Source of the DNA: Actinomycetes bacterium
GTDB lineage: Bacteria > Actinomycetota > Acidimicrobiia > Acidimicrobiales > Acidimicrobiaceae
DNA: 5,390 nucleotides
Reading direction: 5' to 3'
NCBI GenBank assembly: GCA_021844725.1
Contig: JAKBSX010000260.1
Span: 1 to 5,390, forward strand
Shown: piece after piece, positions 1 through 5,390 of the stretch
Layout: each line of letters opens with the position of its first letter
Numbering within the stretch: position 1 is the stretch's first letter
The notes under the pieces: model-generated
The model's input: the letters and a program-made list of their open reading frames with translations, nothing else
The model's database searches: none
What the model was told of the DNA's origin: nothing
Position numbers and translations under genes: made by a program

Positions 1-1
1 T

Positions 2-1711
2 GCTGATTCAGCGGTTGCAAGTGCCAGGTCACTAGTCAACAAGCTATACGGTGAGCGCTACGTGGCAAGCAAGCCGCGAGTTTATTCCAACAAAGTGAAA
101 AATGCCCAGGAGGCCCACGAAGGAATTAGGCCAGCTGGCGACCAGTGGCCTACCCCGGATTCCCTATCGGGTCAGTTAACTTCTGACGAGGTGCGCCTTT
201 ATGAATTGATTTGGAAGCGCACCATCGCTTCTCAAATGTCAGATGCGGAAGGTACTTCCGCCCAGGTTCGGATGCTTGCCAAGGTTCCCAATTCTTGGCC
301 GGCGAATTCTGAAGCAACGGTATATCCAGGTGATGACGTAATATTTAGTGCTTCGGGAAAGGTGATCACTTTCCCTGGTTTTCTTCGTGCCTATGTCGAA
401 GGCGCTGATGATCCTGATGCGGAACTGGAAAGCACTGAAGTAAGGCTCCCGCAGTTGGAAGTAGGGGAAAAAGTAGAGGTCGTGAGTTTGGAAGCCAACT
501 CTCATAACACCTCACCTCCAGCCCGGTTTACTGAAGCCTCTCTTGTGAAAGCTTTGGAGGAAATGGGTGTAGGCCGCCCGTCGACTTATGCTTCGATTAT
601 CGGGACGATACTTGATAGAGGCTATGTATGGAAAAAGGGAACTGCTCTGGTCCCTTCCTTTGTCGCCTTTGCAGTCGTTACTCTGATGGAAAGGTATTTT
701 TCCACCTTAGTTGATTATAATTTCACCGCCGGGCTTGAGGACTCTCTGGACCAAATCGCCAAAGGAGAAAAGGAATCAGTTCCATATTTAAGTGAGTTTT
801 ATTTCGGATCAGATCGAAATGGACTCAAGGCCATGGTTGAGGACCAGCTGGATCAGATCGATCCTAGAGAGATCAACTCGATTCCCATCGGAAAAGACAA
901 TGAAGGCAATGAGATTGTGGCCAGAGTGGGCAAGTTTGGACCCTATCTTTCCTATAACGGCGTGACTGCTCCGATCCCTAGTGATTTGGCTCCGGATGAA
1001 TTGACTGTTGAAAAAGCCCTGGAACTGCTGAGCCAGGCATCGAACGAGGCACCTCTTGGAGTTGATCCGGAGACCGGCCTTTCGGTATGGGCAAAGGCGG
1101 GGAGATTTGGACCCTTTGTCCAGCTGGGTGACCCCAGCGAGCTCTCTCCTAAGGCGAGACCGAAAACCGCTGCCCTGCTTTCAAGCCAATCGCTCGATAC
1201 CATAACTTTGGAAGAGGCTCTGAAATTATTGAGTCTTCCCCGACAAGTCGGTTTGGATCCGACTGATGGCGAACCGATTGAAGCAGCAAATGGCCGCTAC
1301 GGTCCGTATCTGAAAAAGGGTACTACAACACGGAGCCTTACTTCGGAAGACGAGATATTCACAATAGATTTGGAAAGTGCTCTGGCAATTCTGGCGGCCC
1401 CAAAGACCAGGAGAAACGTGGGATCTCGTCAAGCGAATTCGGCAGCCGTAGTGGGGACGAGTCCGGAAGGCAAAGAGATAACCCTGAGGTCCGGCAGATT
1501 TGGTCCCTATGTTACCGATGGCGAAGTGAACGCATCCCTTCGGGTTGGGGACTCTCCGGAAAGCCTTTCGATTGAGCGTGCGTTAGAACTGATCGAGATG
1601 CGCAAAGAGAGTATTGCTGCAAATGGAGGAACTGCAAAAAAGAAATCTACCAGGACCACCACTCGAAAAAAGACTACTGCAAAGAAGGCAACTAAGAAGG
1701 CGAAAAGTTGA
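2..1711 (+). CDS. topA: DNA topoisomerase I, C-terminal part (5' end outside window)
   Basis: Type IA topoisomerase that relaxes negative supercoils through a transient 5'-phosphotyrosyl break; cytoplasmic. The reading frame is open to the left window edge, so 569 C-terminal residues are visible and the GTG at 62 is not a start: the residues before it continue the family alignment into the landmarks PRVY and KNAQEAHEGIRPAGD. The catalytic Tyr (MRTDS region) should lie a short way upstream, by inference from the family. GVGRPSTYASII (about 568-603) is the conserved late-core motif. Four C-terminal zinc-free repeats with a G-[RK]-[FY]-G-P-[FY] core follow at about 929, 1100, 1292 and 1493. The protein ends in a Lys/Thr/Arg-rich tail (about 1627-1708), as is usual in actinobacterial TopA, where such tails bind DNA. 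It is the first visible gene of the topA-tmk-holB cluster; its TGA overlaps the tmk start. Identity is very secure. Confidence 0.96.
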   Translation, partial: ADSAVASARSLVNKLYGERYVASKPRVYSNKVKNAQEAHEGIRPAGDQWPTPDSLSGQLTSDEVRLYELIWKRTIASQMSDAEGTSAQVRMLAKVPNSWPANSEATVYPGDDVIFSASGKVITFPGFLRAYVEGADDPDAELESTEVRLPQLEVGEKVEVVSLEANSHNTSPPARFTEASLVKALEEMGVGRPSTYASIIGTILDRGYVWKKGTALVPSFVAFAVVTLMERYFSTLVDYNFTAGLEDSLDQIAKGEKESVPYLSEFYFGSDRNGLKAMVEDQLDQIDPREINSIPIGKDNEGNEIVARVGKFGPYLSYNGVTAPIPSDLAPDELTVEKALELLSQASNEAPLGVDPETGLSVWAKAGRFGPFVQLGDPSELSPKARPKTAALLSSQSLDTITLEEALKLLSLPRQVGLDPTDGEPIEAANGRYGPYLKKGTTTRSLTSEDEIFTIDLESALAILAAPKTRRNVGSRQANSAAVVGTSPEGKEITLRSGRFGPYVTDGEVNASLRVGDSPESLSIERALELIEMRKESIAANGGTAKKKSTRTTTRKKTTAKKATKKAKS

Positions 1712-2337
1712 AACGGGGACTTTTTGTCACCTTTGAAGGGGTGGAGGGAGTCGGTAAAAGCACCCAGGCTGATCTCTTGGCTCAGAGAATATCATCCGAG
1801 CTGGAAGTGGAAGTAGTCCTCACCAGAGAACCGGGTGGGACTGAGTTGGCCGAGCAGCTGCGCACTCTGGTATTGGAACATAGGTCCTCCATCGTAAGTG
1901 ACAGAACAGAAGCTTTGCTGATGGCCGCAGCGCGAGCCGACCATGTGGCGAAGCTTATATATCCCAATTTGAGAAAAGGAACATACGTCATCTGCGATCG
2001 GTTTGCCGGCTCCTTCCTGGCATACCAGGGATATGGCAGGGGCCTCGATCTGGAAACTTTAGCTTTAATAACCCATTTTGCTTCCGATGCACTTGAACCG
2101 GACATTACTTTTTACCTAAAGTCAGATCCTGAATATGCAATGCGGCGAAAGGGTGGGGAACGAGATCGGATTGAGTCACAAACGCATGAGTTTTTTTCCA
2201 ACGTGTCGAATGGTTACGATGAATTAGCTTTAGCGCACCGATGGGTCACTCTGGATGCCTCAGGATCGATTGAAGAGCTTCATGAGGCAATTTTCGCCAA
2301 TACCCTGGTTGTTATGCAGAGCTACGGAGTGAAGTGA
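1708..2337 (+). CDS. tmk: Thymidylate kinase (dTMP kinase)
   Basis: Phosphorylates dTMP to dTDP with ATP, the shared step of de novo and salvage dTTP synthesis; cytoplasmic. The 209-residue length is normal for bacteria. Visible motifs are the P-loop G11-x4-G16-K17-S18-T19, the dTMP-binding REPGGT (40-45), the DR motif (D97-R98) followed by AYQGYGRG (105-112), and a lid segment RRKGGERDRIE (146-156). Arg in the lid and none in the P-loop is the pattern of the bacterial (E. coli-like, type II) enzymes. The start is TTG at 1708, sharing TTGA with the topA stop (4-nt overlap). AGAAGG (1695-1700) lies 7 nt upstream, inside the topA Lys codons, and supports this start; the N-terminus KRGLFVTFEG matches the family with nothing spare. 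Translational coupling to topA is likely. There is no sign of damage. Confidence 0.96.
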   Translation: MKRGLFVTFEGVEGVGKSTQADLLAQRISSELEVEVVLTREPGGTELAEQLRTLVLEHRSSIVSDRTEALLMAAARADHVAKLIYPNLRKGTYVICDRFAGSFLAYQGYGRGLDLETLALITHFASDALEPDITFYLKSDPEYAMRRKGGERDRIESQTHEFFSNVSNGYDELALAHRWVTLDASGSIEELHEAIFANTLVVMQSYGVK

Positions 2338-2353
2338 AGGTCGGCCCGGATCA

Positions 2354-3418
2354 ATGGGGATATTAGAGCTTTTTAGCCAAATTCCAGGGCAGGATAGGCT
2401 TGCTGATGAACTCAAGGCCCATCTGATTGATCCAAAAAACTCCTATTTCTTTATCGGAGCCGAAGATGTTGGAACAGTCAAGGTCATCCAGACTTTTGCT
2501 AAAGCAATTATGTGCGAACATGATGGTTGTGGGGTTTGCACTTCTTGTATTGCAATCGAGCGGGGCGTCCACCCGGATGTCTTCTTCTACCAAAGGGTTG
2601 GGGCTGCGTTGAGAATTGATGATGCGCGGGAAATAGTTTCTATGGCTTACAGAAGCACTTCAGGTTCCAAGTACCAGATTATTGTCGTTCCTGAACTGGA
2701 ATTAGTAGATCGAGCAGCTCCAGTACTTCTTAAAAGTGTCGAGGAACCCCCGGTGTCGACCATATTTATGCTTCAGGCATCTACTGAAACTCCGGAGCTT
2801 AGGACCCTGATGTCCCGGTCGGTTGTATTTCGACTTGATTCAATTTCAGATCAGCAAATATATCAGCATTTAATCAATAGAGGCACTTCTGCAGAGGATG
2901 CTGAAAGGTCAGTCAGATTGTCTGCTGGCAATTTGGAACGAGCAATCGAATTGTCAACTGACCGCCAATTGTGTGATGCCACTGAAATTTGGGAAGAAGT
3001 TCCAACTCTTGTCACCCAGAACCTGTCTCTTATCCTCAATCTGGCAGACAAGCTCCTAGAAGCGGTTTCTTTGCGAGAAGAGAGGAAGAAGCTTGAGCAC
3101 AAGAAGGAGCTGGACGAGGCTGGAGAGCTGGCTAAATCTTTGGGAGTAAAGAAGGCCTCTCTCACAGAAAAGATTGAAGCGAGGCAGAAGCGGGAGCTGA
3201 GGAGGATAAGAACTACAGACCTGCGTTCAGGGCTGTTGCTCCTCGAGCGGCAATATCGCAATTCCTTGTTGGCTAGCGACACTTCAGAGTCAAAGGTAAA
3301 GTATTGTATCAAAGCAATAGAAATGATTGAAGACACTCAGCTGGCGCTAAAAAGAAATGCTAATGAATTTTTACTTCTTATGGCATTGCTTACTCGTTTA
3401 GCCGATCTTCCTAATTAG
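2354..3418 (+). CDS. holB: DNA polymerase III subunit delta' (clamp loader)
   Basis: AAA+ subunit of the clamp-loader complex that opens the beta clamp with gamma/tau and delta. The start fits the family (G-Q-D-R-L near residue 12). A zinc-module pattern C54-x4-C59-x2-C62-x2-C65 is present, followed by HPDVF. The delta'-type LLKSVEEPP (125-133), a sensor-like segment FMLQAST (138-144) and an SR motif (S154-R155) in the place of the SRC arginine finger follow. The C-terminal half is a helical collar containing a highly charged stretch (about 241-287) and RTTDLRSGL (287-294), a pattern I associate with actinobacterial delta'. The P-loop position reads G35-A-E-D-V-G-T-V, lacking the Lys, so ATP binding is improbable, as in other delta' proteins. 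ATG at 2354 is the only usable start: the frame meets a stop at 2330 with no start codon between, and its ribosome site is weak (GAAGG about 13 nt away), suggesting coupling to tmk, 16 nt upstream. Confidence 0.92.
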   Translation: MGILELFSQIPGQDRLADELKAHLIDPKNSYFFIGAEDVGTVKVIQTFAKAIMCEHDGCGVCTSCIAIERGVHPDVFFYQRVGAALRIDDAREIVSMAYRSTSGSKYQIIVVPELELVDRAAPVLLKSVEEPPVSTIFMLQASTETPELRTLMSRSVVFRLDSISDQQIYQHLINRGTSAEDAERSVRLSAGNLERAIELSTDRQLCDATEIWEEVPTLVTQNLSLILNLADKLLEAVSLREERKKLEHKKELDEAGELAKSLGVKKASLTEKIEARQKRELRRIRTTDLRSGLLLLERQYRNSLLASDTSESKVKYCIKAIEMIEDTQLALKRNANEFLLLMALLTRLADLPN

Positions 3419-3430
3419 AATGTCCCAAGC

Positions 3431-3503
3431 GCCCGGGTAGCTCAGTCGGCAGAGCAGCTCACTCGTAATGAGCAGGTCAGGAGTTCGAATCTCCTCTCGG
3501 GCT
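3431..3503 (+). tRNA. tRNA-Thr (anticodon CGT)
   Basis: A complete 73-nt cloverleaf folds by eye. The acceptor GCCCGGG (3431-3437) pairs with CTCGGGC (3496-3502) with one G-T wobble. The D-stem is GCTC/GAGC (3440-3443, 3452-3455). The anticodon stem GCTCA/TGAGC (3457-3461, 3469-3473) encloses the loop CTCGTAA with anticodon CGT at 3464-3466, reading the threonine codon ACG. The variable loop is AGGTC and the T-stem AGGAG/CTCCT holds the loop TTCGAAT. The discriminator is T3503; CCA is not encoded. It lies 12 nt after holB, so it may be read from the upstream transcript. Its 3' half is probably the duplicated attachment site of the element that follows. Confidence 0.97.
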
Positions 3504-3511
3504 CTTCGAAT
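3479..3511. other. Probable attachment-site junction (attL) in the tRNA-Thr 3' end
   Basis: Inference from position. A complete tRNA gene is followed about 100 bp later by a tyrosine recombinase, and integrases of this family usually recombine within the tRNA anticodon or T-loop and restore the gene with an element-borne copy of its 3' end. The T arm (3479-3495) is an inverted repeat around TTCGAAT, and TTCGAAT recurs at 3505-3511, 21 bp on, just past the tRNA. The true length of the core cannot be set because the second att copy is not in this window. Confidence 0.45.
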
Positions 3512-3561
3512 AAGCAGATCAAGCCCAAGTATTGCATTTTTGTTAGATATTGTCTAGGCTT

Positions 3562-3582
3562 AACCCAACAAAAAACCCAACA
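3562..3582 (+). repeat. Tandem direct repeat AACCCAACA, 12-bp period
   Basis: AACCCAACA occurs at 3562-3570 and 3574-3582, and an inverted AACCCAAC lies at 3600-3607. The sites are between the tRNA attachment site and int, where arm-type binding sites of tyrosine integrases and their excisionases are often found. The repeat itself is directly visible; the binding role is inference. Confidence 0.6.
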
Positions 3583-3607
3583 TTTAGCGAGGTGATGAAG
3601 TTGGGTT
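3574..3607 (+). promoter_or_regulatory. Candidate RNA hairpin covering the int ribosome site and start codon
   Basis: AACCCAAC (3574-3581) is perfectly complementary to GTTGGGTT (3600-3607), with an 18-nt loop between. The 3' arm contains the proposed TTG start (3601-3603) and the loop contains the Shine-Dalgarno GAGGTGAT (3589-3596). The identical upstream copy at 3562-3569 could pair with the same 3' arm, giving two alternative stems. Such a fold would lower translation of int. The complementarity is seen; the regulation is inferred and depends on the TTG-3601 start and on transcription beginning upstream of the repeats. Confidence 0.35.
3589..3596 (+). promoter_or_regulatory. Strong ribosome binding site deciding the int start
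   Basis: GAGGTGAT matches the anti-Shine-Dalgarno end of 16S rRNA over all eight bases. The GAGG core ends 8 nt before TTG at 3601, whereas the GTG at 3592 and ATG at 3595 overlap the site, and the TTG at 3550 has no comparable site. It therefore favours TTG-3601. Confidence 0.65.
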
Positions 3608-4752
3608 CAATAAGACTTAGACGCAAACCTGATACGTGGGAGCTACGGGTCTATCTTGGGCGAGATGAAAATAACAAAGTTCATCATAAGCATGTTACTT
3701 TCATCGGATCTAAGCGAGACGCAGAGAAAGAGTTGACAAGGCTGTCTTACGAATTGGAGTCAAAACCAAGGCCATCAGTTGAGACAGGTATCAGATGGAA
3801 CTCCAAGACTACTTTCAACGATGCAATTTTGGCGTGGAAAGAAAATGGATGGCAGGATCTTTCGCCGAAAACTGTTAGGAATTATGAGGGATGCTACAAA
3901 AGGTATATTGAAGCGTCTATTGGGAAAAATGCGGTTGCCGCTACGGGGGTCTTCGAGATTGAATCCTATTTCAGATCTTTAGCGGACGACGGACTGGGTT
4001 TAGCTACAATAAAGTACATCCGTGCGGTTCTTCTAAAGGCGGCGAGACTTGCAGGCAAATGGTCGGGTGGAGTAATTCCAAATCCGGTAGCATTAGCAGA
4101 TCTGCCAAAGTTCTCACCAAGGACTGCCGTCAGAGCTGCTAGCGTTGATGAGGTAAAGCTGATAATTGAGAAGCTAAACGCTAGGGGAGACCTGAGGCTT
4201 TCAAATCTCATAAGATTGCTAGCGGCGACTGGAATGAGAAGAGGAGAAGCGGTAGCGCTTAGGTGGTCTGATATTTCATTTGAGAATTCAGTTGTAAAAA
4301 TTGACAAAGCTGCAATTATGGCTAAAGGTTCTCTAATTTTAAAATCCCCTAAGACTACTGTCTCGAACAGGACGGTGGCAATTGATTCATCAACACTTAC
4401 CTCGCTCAGCGACCTAAAGTTACAACAGCAAAACTTTGCAAAAAGCATGGAAATATCATTTACAGACTCGAACTTTGTATTTAGTTACTTCCCGGATGGC
4501 TCAGTTCCCCCGCACCCAGACACTGTCTCACATCAGTTCAAAAAAGCGGCAATCGAATGTGGCATATTTGATATTCACCTGCACTCATTGCGTCATTTCC
4601 AGGCAACCGTAATTGACCCCATTGTCTCCGAGCGTCAGAAACAGGCTCGTCTGGGCTGGTCTACAAGTCACATGGCTAGACATTACACCGATCCAATTTC
4701 AGACGAGGACCGCAAAGTAGCCGACGAAGTAGGGCGGCTGCTCGACAGTTGA
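3601..4752 (+). CDS. int: Tyrosine recombinase / site-specific integrase
   Basis: Integrates the element at the adjacent tRNA gene by a covalent 3'-phosphotyrosyl intermediate and, with an excisionase, removes it. With the TTG start it has 383 residues, close to pSAM2-type integrases; it then opens with GSIRLRRKPDTWELRVYLG, the usual beginning of an AP2-like arm-binding domain (about 1-55). A SAM-like core-binding domain follows (about 70-153), then the catalytic domain. Visible active-site residues are Arg213 (ATGMRRGE), Lys251 (SPKTT), His328 and Arg331 (HSLRH), Trp353 in the place of the second His (RLGWS) and nucleophile Tyr362 (ARHYTD), with the normal 9-residue spacing from Trp. All are present, so the enzyme looks intact. 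The frame is open back to a TTG at 3550, which would add 17 residues; ATG at 3595 is another option. It is transcribed away from the tRNA into the element and converges with the excisionase gene, 36 nt beyond its stop. Sampled stretches look AT-richer than topA, consistent with transfer. Confidence 0.93.
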   Translation: MGSIRLRRKPDTWELRVYLGRDENNKVHHKHVTFIGSKRDAEKELTRLSYELESKPRPSVETGIRWNSKTTFNDAILAWKENGWQDLSPKTVRNYEGCYKRYIEASIGKNAVAATGVFEIESYFRSLADDGLGLATIKYIRAVLLKAARLAGKWSGGVIPNPVALADLPKFSPRTAVRAASVDEVKLIIEKLNARGDLRLSNLIRLLAATGMRRGEAVALRWSDISFENSVVKIDKAAIMAKGSLILKSPKTTVSNRTVAIDSSTLTSLSDLKLQQQNFAKSMEISFTDSNFVFSYFPDGSVPPHPDTVSHQFKKAAIECGIFDIHLHSLRHFQATVIDPIVSERQKQARLGWSTSHMARHYTDPISDEDRKVADEVGRLLDS

Positions 4753-4788
4753 GTTCGTCTCCTCTGGCCATGCTCTAAAGCGTCCATT

Positions 4789-5004
4789 TCAATCAGTTCC
4801 AGTCAGTCCAGATTCTCTTACACCTAAGAATGTATCTACATCTTTTCTGAGGAATCTGATTGTGCCATTTATGACAAAGTGGGAGATTGGAAAGTCCCCT
4901 CGTTTGAGCGACCTGTGAATGGTAGCTTTTGACATGCAAAGAACTATTGCCACCTCATTTGCCGACATGAACGGTTTTGCTCGCGCAATCACATGTCTTG
5001 ACAT
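4789..5004 (-). CDS. xis: Excisionase-type HTH DNA-binding protein
   Basis: A 71-residue basic protein with a MerR-like winged helix-turn-helix of the excisionase family (HTH_17 type). The first helix is MSANEVAIVL (13-22), the turn and recognition helix are MSKATIHRSLKRG (24-36), and the wing is followed by the characteristic I-R-F-L-R-K-D-V-D-T-F-L ending (49-60). Such proteins act as recombination directionality factors, bending att DNA so that Int favours excision; some also regulate transcription. ATG at 5004 is supported by GAAAGGTG 5 nt upstream, which puts the GG about 7 nt from the start. It lies 91 bp downstream of the rep gene on the same strand, the rep-xis order of pSAM2-like elements, and converges with int. 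The excisionase role rests on family plus context; a small transcriptional regulator is the alternative. Confidence 0.8.
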   Translation of the reverse strand: MSRHVIARAKPFMSANEVAIVLCMSKATIHRSLKRGDFPISHFVINGTIRFLRKDVDTFLGVRESGLTGTD

Positions 5005-5009
5005 GACAG

Positions 5010-5017
5010 CACCTTTC
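5010..5017 (-). promoter_or_regulatory. Ribosome binding site of xis
   Basis: On the minus strand GAAAGGTG precedes the ATG at 5004 with a 5-nt gap (7 nt after GG). It fixes the start; the in-frame ATG of residue 13 has no such site. Confidence 0.6.
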
Positions 5018-5095
5018 TGATCAATTGGGAATTTGTGAAATCGAGAAATGCTTTCCTCTCAAAGCCACTGTCTTTCTCTAAATTCGAACTAGGCA

Positions 5096-5390
5096 TTACC
5101 GCATTCCTTCCAGTTCTCTCTCTTCCATAAACTGCTCCCAGGCAAGCACTCTGGCTTCGTCATGATCTGCCCTCAGCTTTGAAGCCCAGTAGGCATCAGC
5201 AGCACATAGCCAACCTTGTCCGACAAAAATAAGTTCTATTTCAGAACCAAAGAAGCCGTCATTGTCCTGGTGTTCCATATGCTCGGCTGCTTGCCACTTG
5301 CTACGAATTTCTCTTAGGTATTTGAAGGTGACAGAGAACCTACGAGACTTTGTCAAAAAGTGTCCCCGGTGTCCTAAGTCATGAGCCCAC
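5096..5390 (-). CDS. RepSA-like replication initiator, C-terminal end (5' part outside window)
   Basis: The frame is open from the right window edge to TAA at 5096-5098, giving 97 visible C-terminal residues. The TTG at 5356 is not the start, because the family signature runs straight through it: WAHDLGHRGHF followed by LTKSRRFSVTFKYLR closely resembles the AHMLGFRGHF-(x)TKSRRYSTTL segment I know from actinomycete replication initiators such as pSAM2 RepSA. The last part, GQGWLCAADAYWASKLRAD and an acidic helical end, fits the usual G-x-G-[WY] region and alanine-rich tail. These proteins start rolling-circle-type replication of the excised plasmid form; the catalytic residues would be upstream and are not visible, so activity cannot be judged. 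It lies upstream of xis on the same strand, likely one operon. Recognition is from memory of the family, not from a search. Confidence 0.75.
   Translation of the reverse strand, partial: WAHDLGHRGHFLTKSRRFSVTFKYLREIRSKWQAAEHMEHQDNDGFFGSEIELIFVGQGWLCAADAYWASKLRADHDEARVLAWEQFMEERELEGMR

Noticed and set aside
2863..3336. 157-codon open frame antisense to holB, and a 160-codon one antisense to int (3966-4448).
   Set aside because: Composition is Ser/Arg-rich or otherwise nondescript with no recognisable domain, and the opposite strand holds well-conserved genes; these are shadow frames.
3416..3421. TAGAAT just upstream of the tRNA as a -10 promoter element.
   Set aside because: It matches the -10 consensus in five of six bases but contains the holB stop codon and has no -35 match at a suitable distance.
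3499..3526. GGGCT ... AGCCC inverted repeat after the tRNA followed later by a T-run, possible terminator.
   Set aside because: Five-base arms, a 17-nt or longer loop and a T-run at about 3537-3541 that is not adjacent to the stem.
3532..3560. TTGCAT and TAGGCT with 17-bp spacing as an int promoter.
   Set aside because: Each box matches only three of six consensus bases; not better than chance in this AT-rich stretch.
4770..4783. Small hairpin ATGCT-CTAA-AGCGT between int and xis as a bidirectional terminator.
   Set aside because: Only five pairs including a G-T wobble, with no T-run on either side.
4931..5005. Cluster of GACATG/CATGTC motifs, including the palindrome CATGTC-TT-GACATG at 4992-5005, possible Xis operator.
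   Set aside because: Three of the four copies are simply Met-Ser codons of the xis protein (residues 1-2, 13-14, 24-25), so coding explains them; only the single palindrome at the start remains, too little to call an operator.
5082..5090. ATTCGAACT, an inverted 9-base match to the tRNA T-loop AGTTCGAAT, as a second att site.
   Set aside because: The match does not extend on either side, it lies between rep and xis, and its core TTCGAA is a palindrome, so a chance match is likely.
1..5390. CRISPR array, insertion sequence or toxin-antitoxin/defence genes.
   Set aside because: No regularly spaced repeats, no transposase and no such protein families are visible; any cargo would be outside the window.

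Overview
The window looks like chromosomal DNA of an actinomycete (Actinomycetota) of fairly low GC content for that phylum. Three things suggest this. The topoisomerase I has the actinobacterial layout of GRFGPY-type C-terminal repeats followed by a Lys/Thr-rich tail. The gene order is topA-tmk-holB. The right-hand end carries a plasmid-type replication protein of the pSAM2 RepSA kind, which is typical of actinomycetes. I cannot fix the genus; a low-GC actinobacterium or an acidimicrobial lineage is a guess.

Left part (1-3418, + strand): a compact DNA-replication cluster. It starts inside topA (5' end outside the window). tmk (thymidylate kinase) follows with a TTG start overlapping the topA stop by four bases. 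holB (DNA polymerase III delta' clamp-loader subunit) begins 16 nt after tmk. All three genes share a strand and are probably one transcript serving topology, dTTP supply and clamp loading.

Middle (3431-3503): a complete tRNA-Thr(CGT) gene lies only 12 nt after holB. Directly behind it the content changes to mobile DNA, so the tRNA 3' end is very probably the attachment site (left att junction) of an integrated element.

Right part (3504-5390): the int end of an integrative element. It holds a tyrosine recombinase (int, + strand, pointing into the element), then a small excisionase-type HTH protein (xis) and the 3' end of a RepSA-like replication initiator, both on the - strand and convergent with int. 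Int, Xis and RepSA beside a tRNA are the hallmark module of actinomycete integrative and conjugative elements (AICEs) such as pSAM2. The expected jobs are integration by Int, excision by Int plus Xis, and autonomous replication of the excised circle by Rep. Transfer genes and the far att site would be beyond position 5390, so conjugation is not shown here.

The least expected signal is at the int start. An 8-bp sequence present twice upstream (AACCCAAC) is perfectly complementary to GTTGGGTT, which covers the proposed TTG start codon, and the strong Shine-Dalgarno lies in the loop. This could be a translational switch on integrase, a set of recombinase arm-binding sites, or both.
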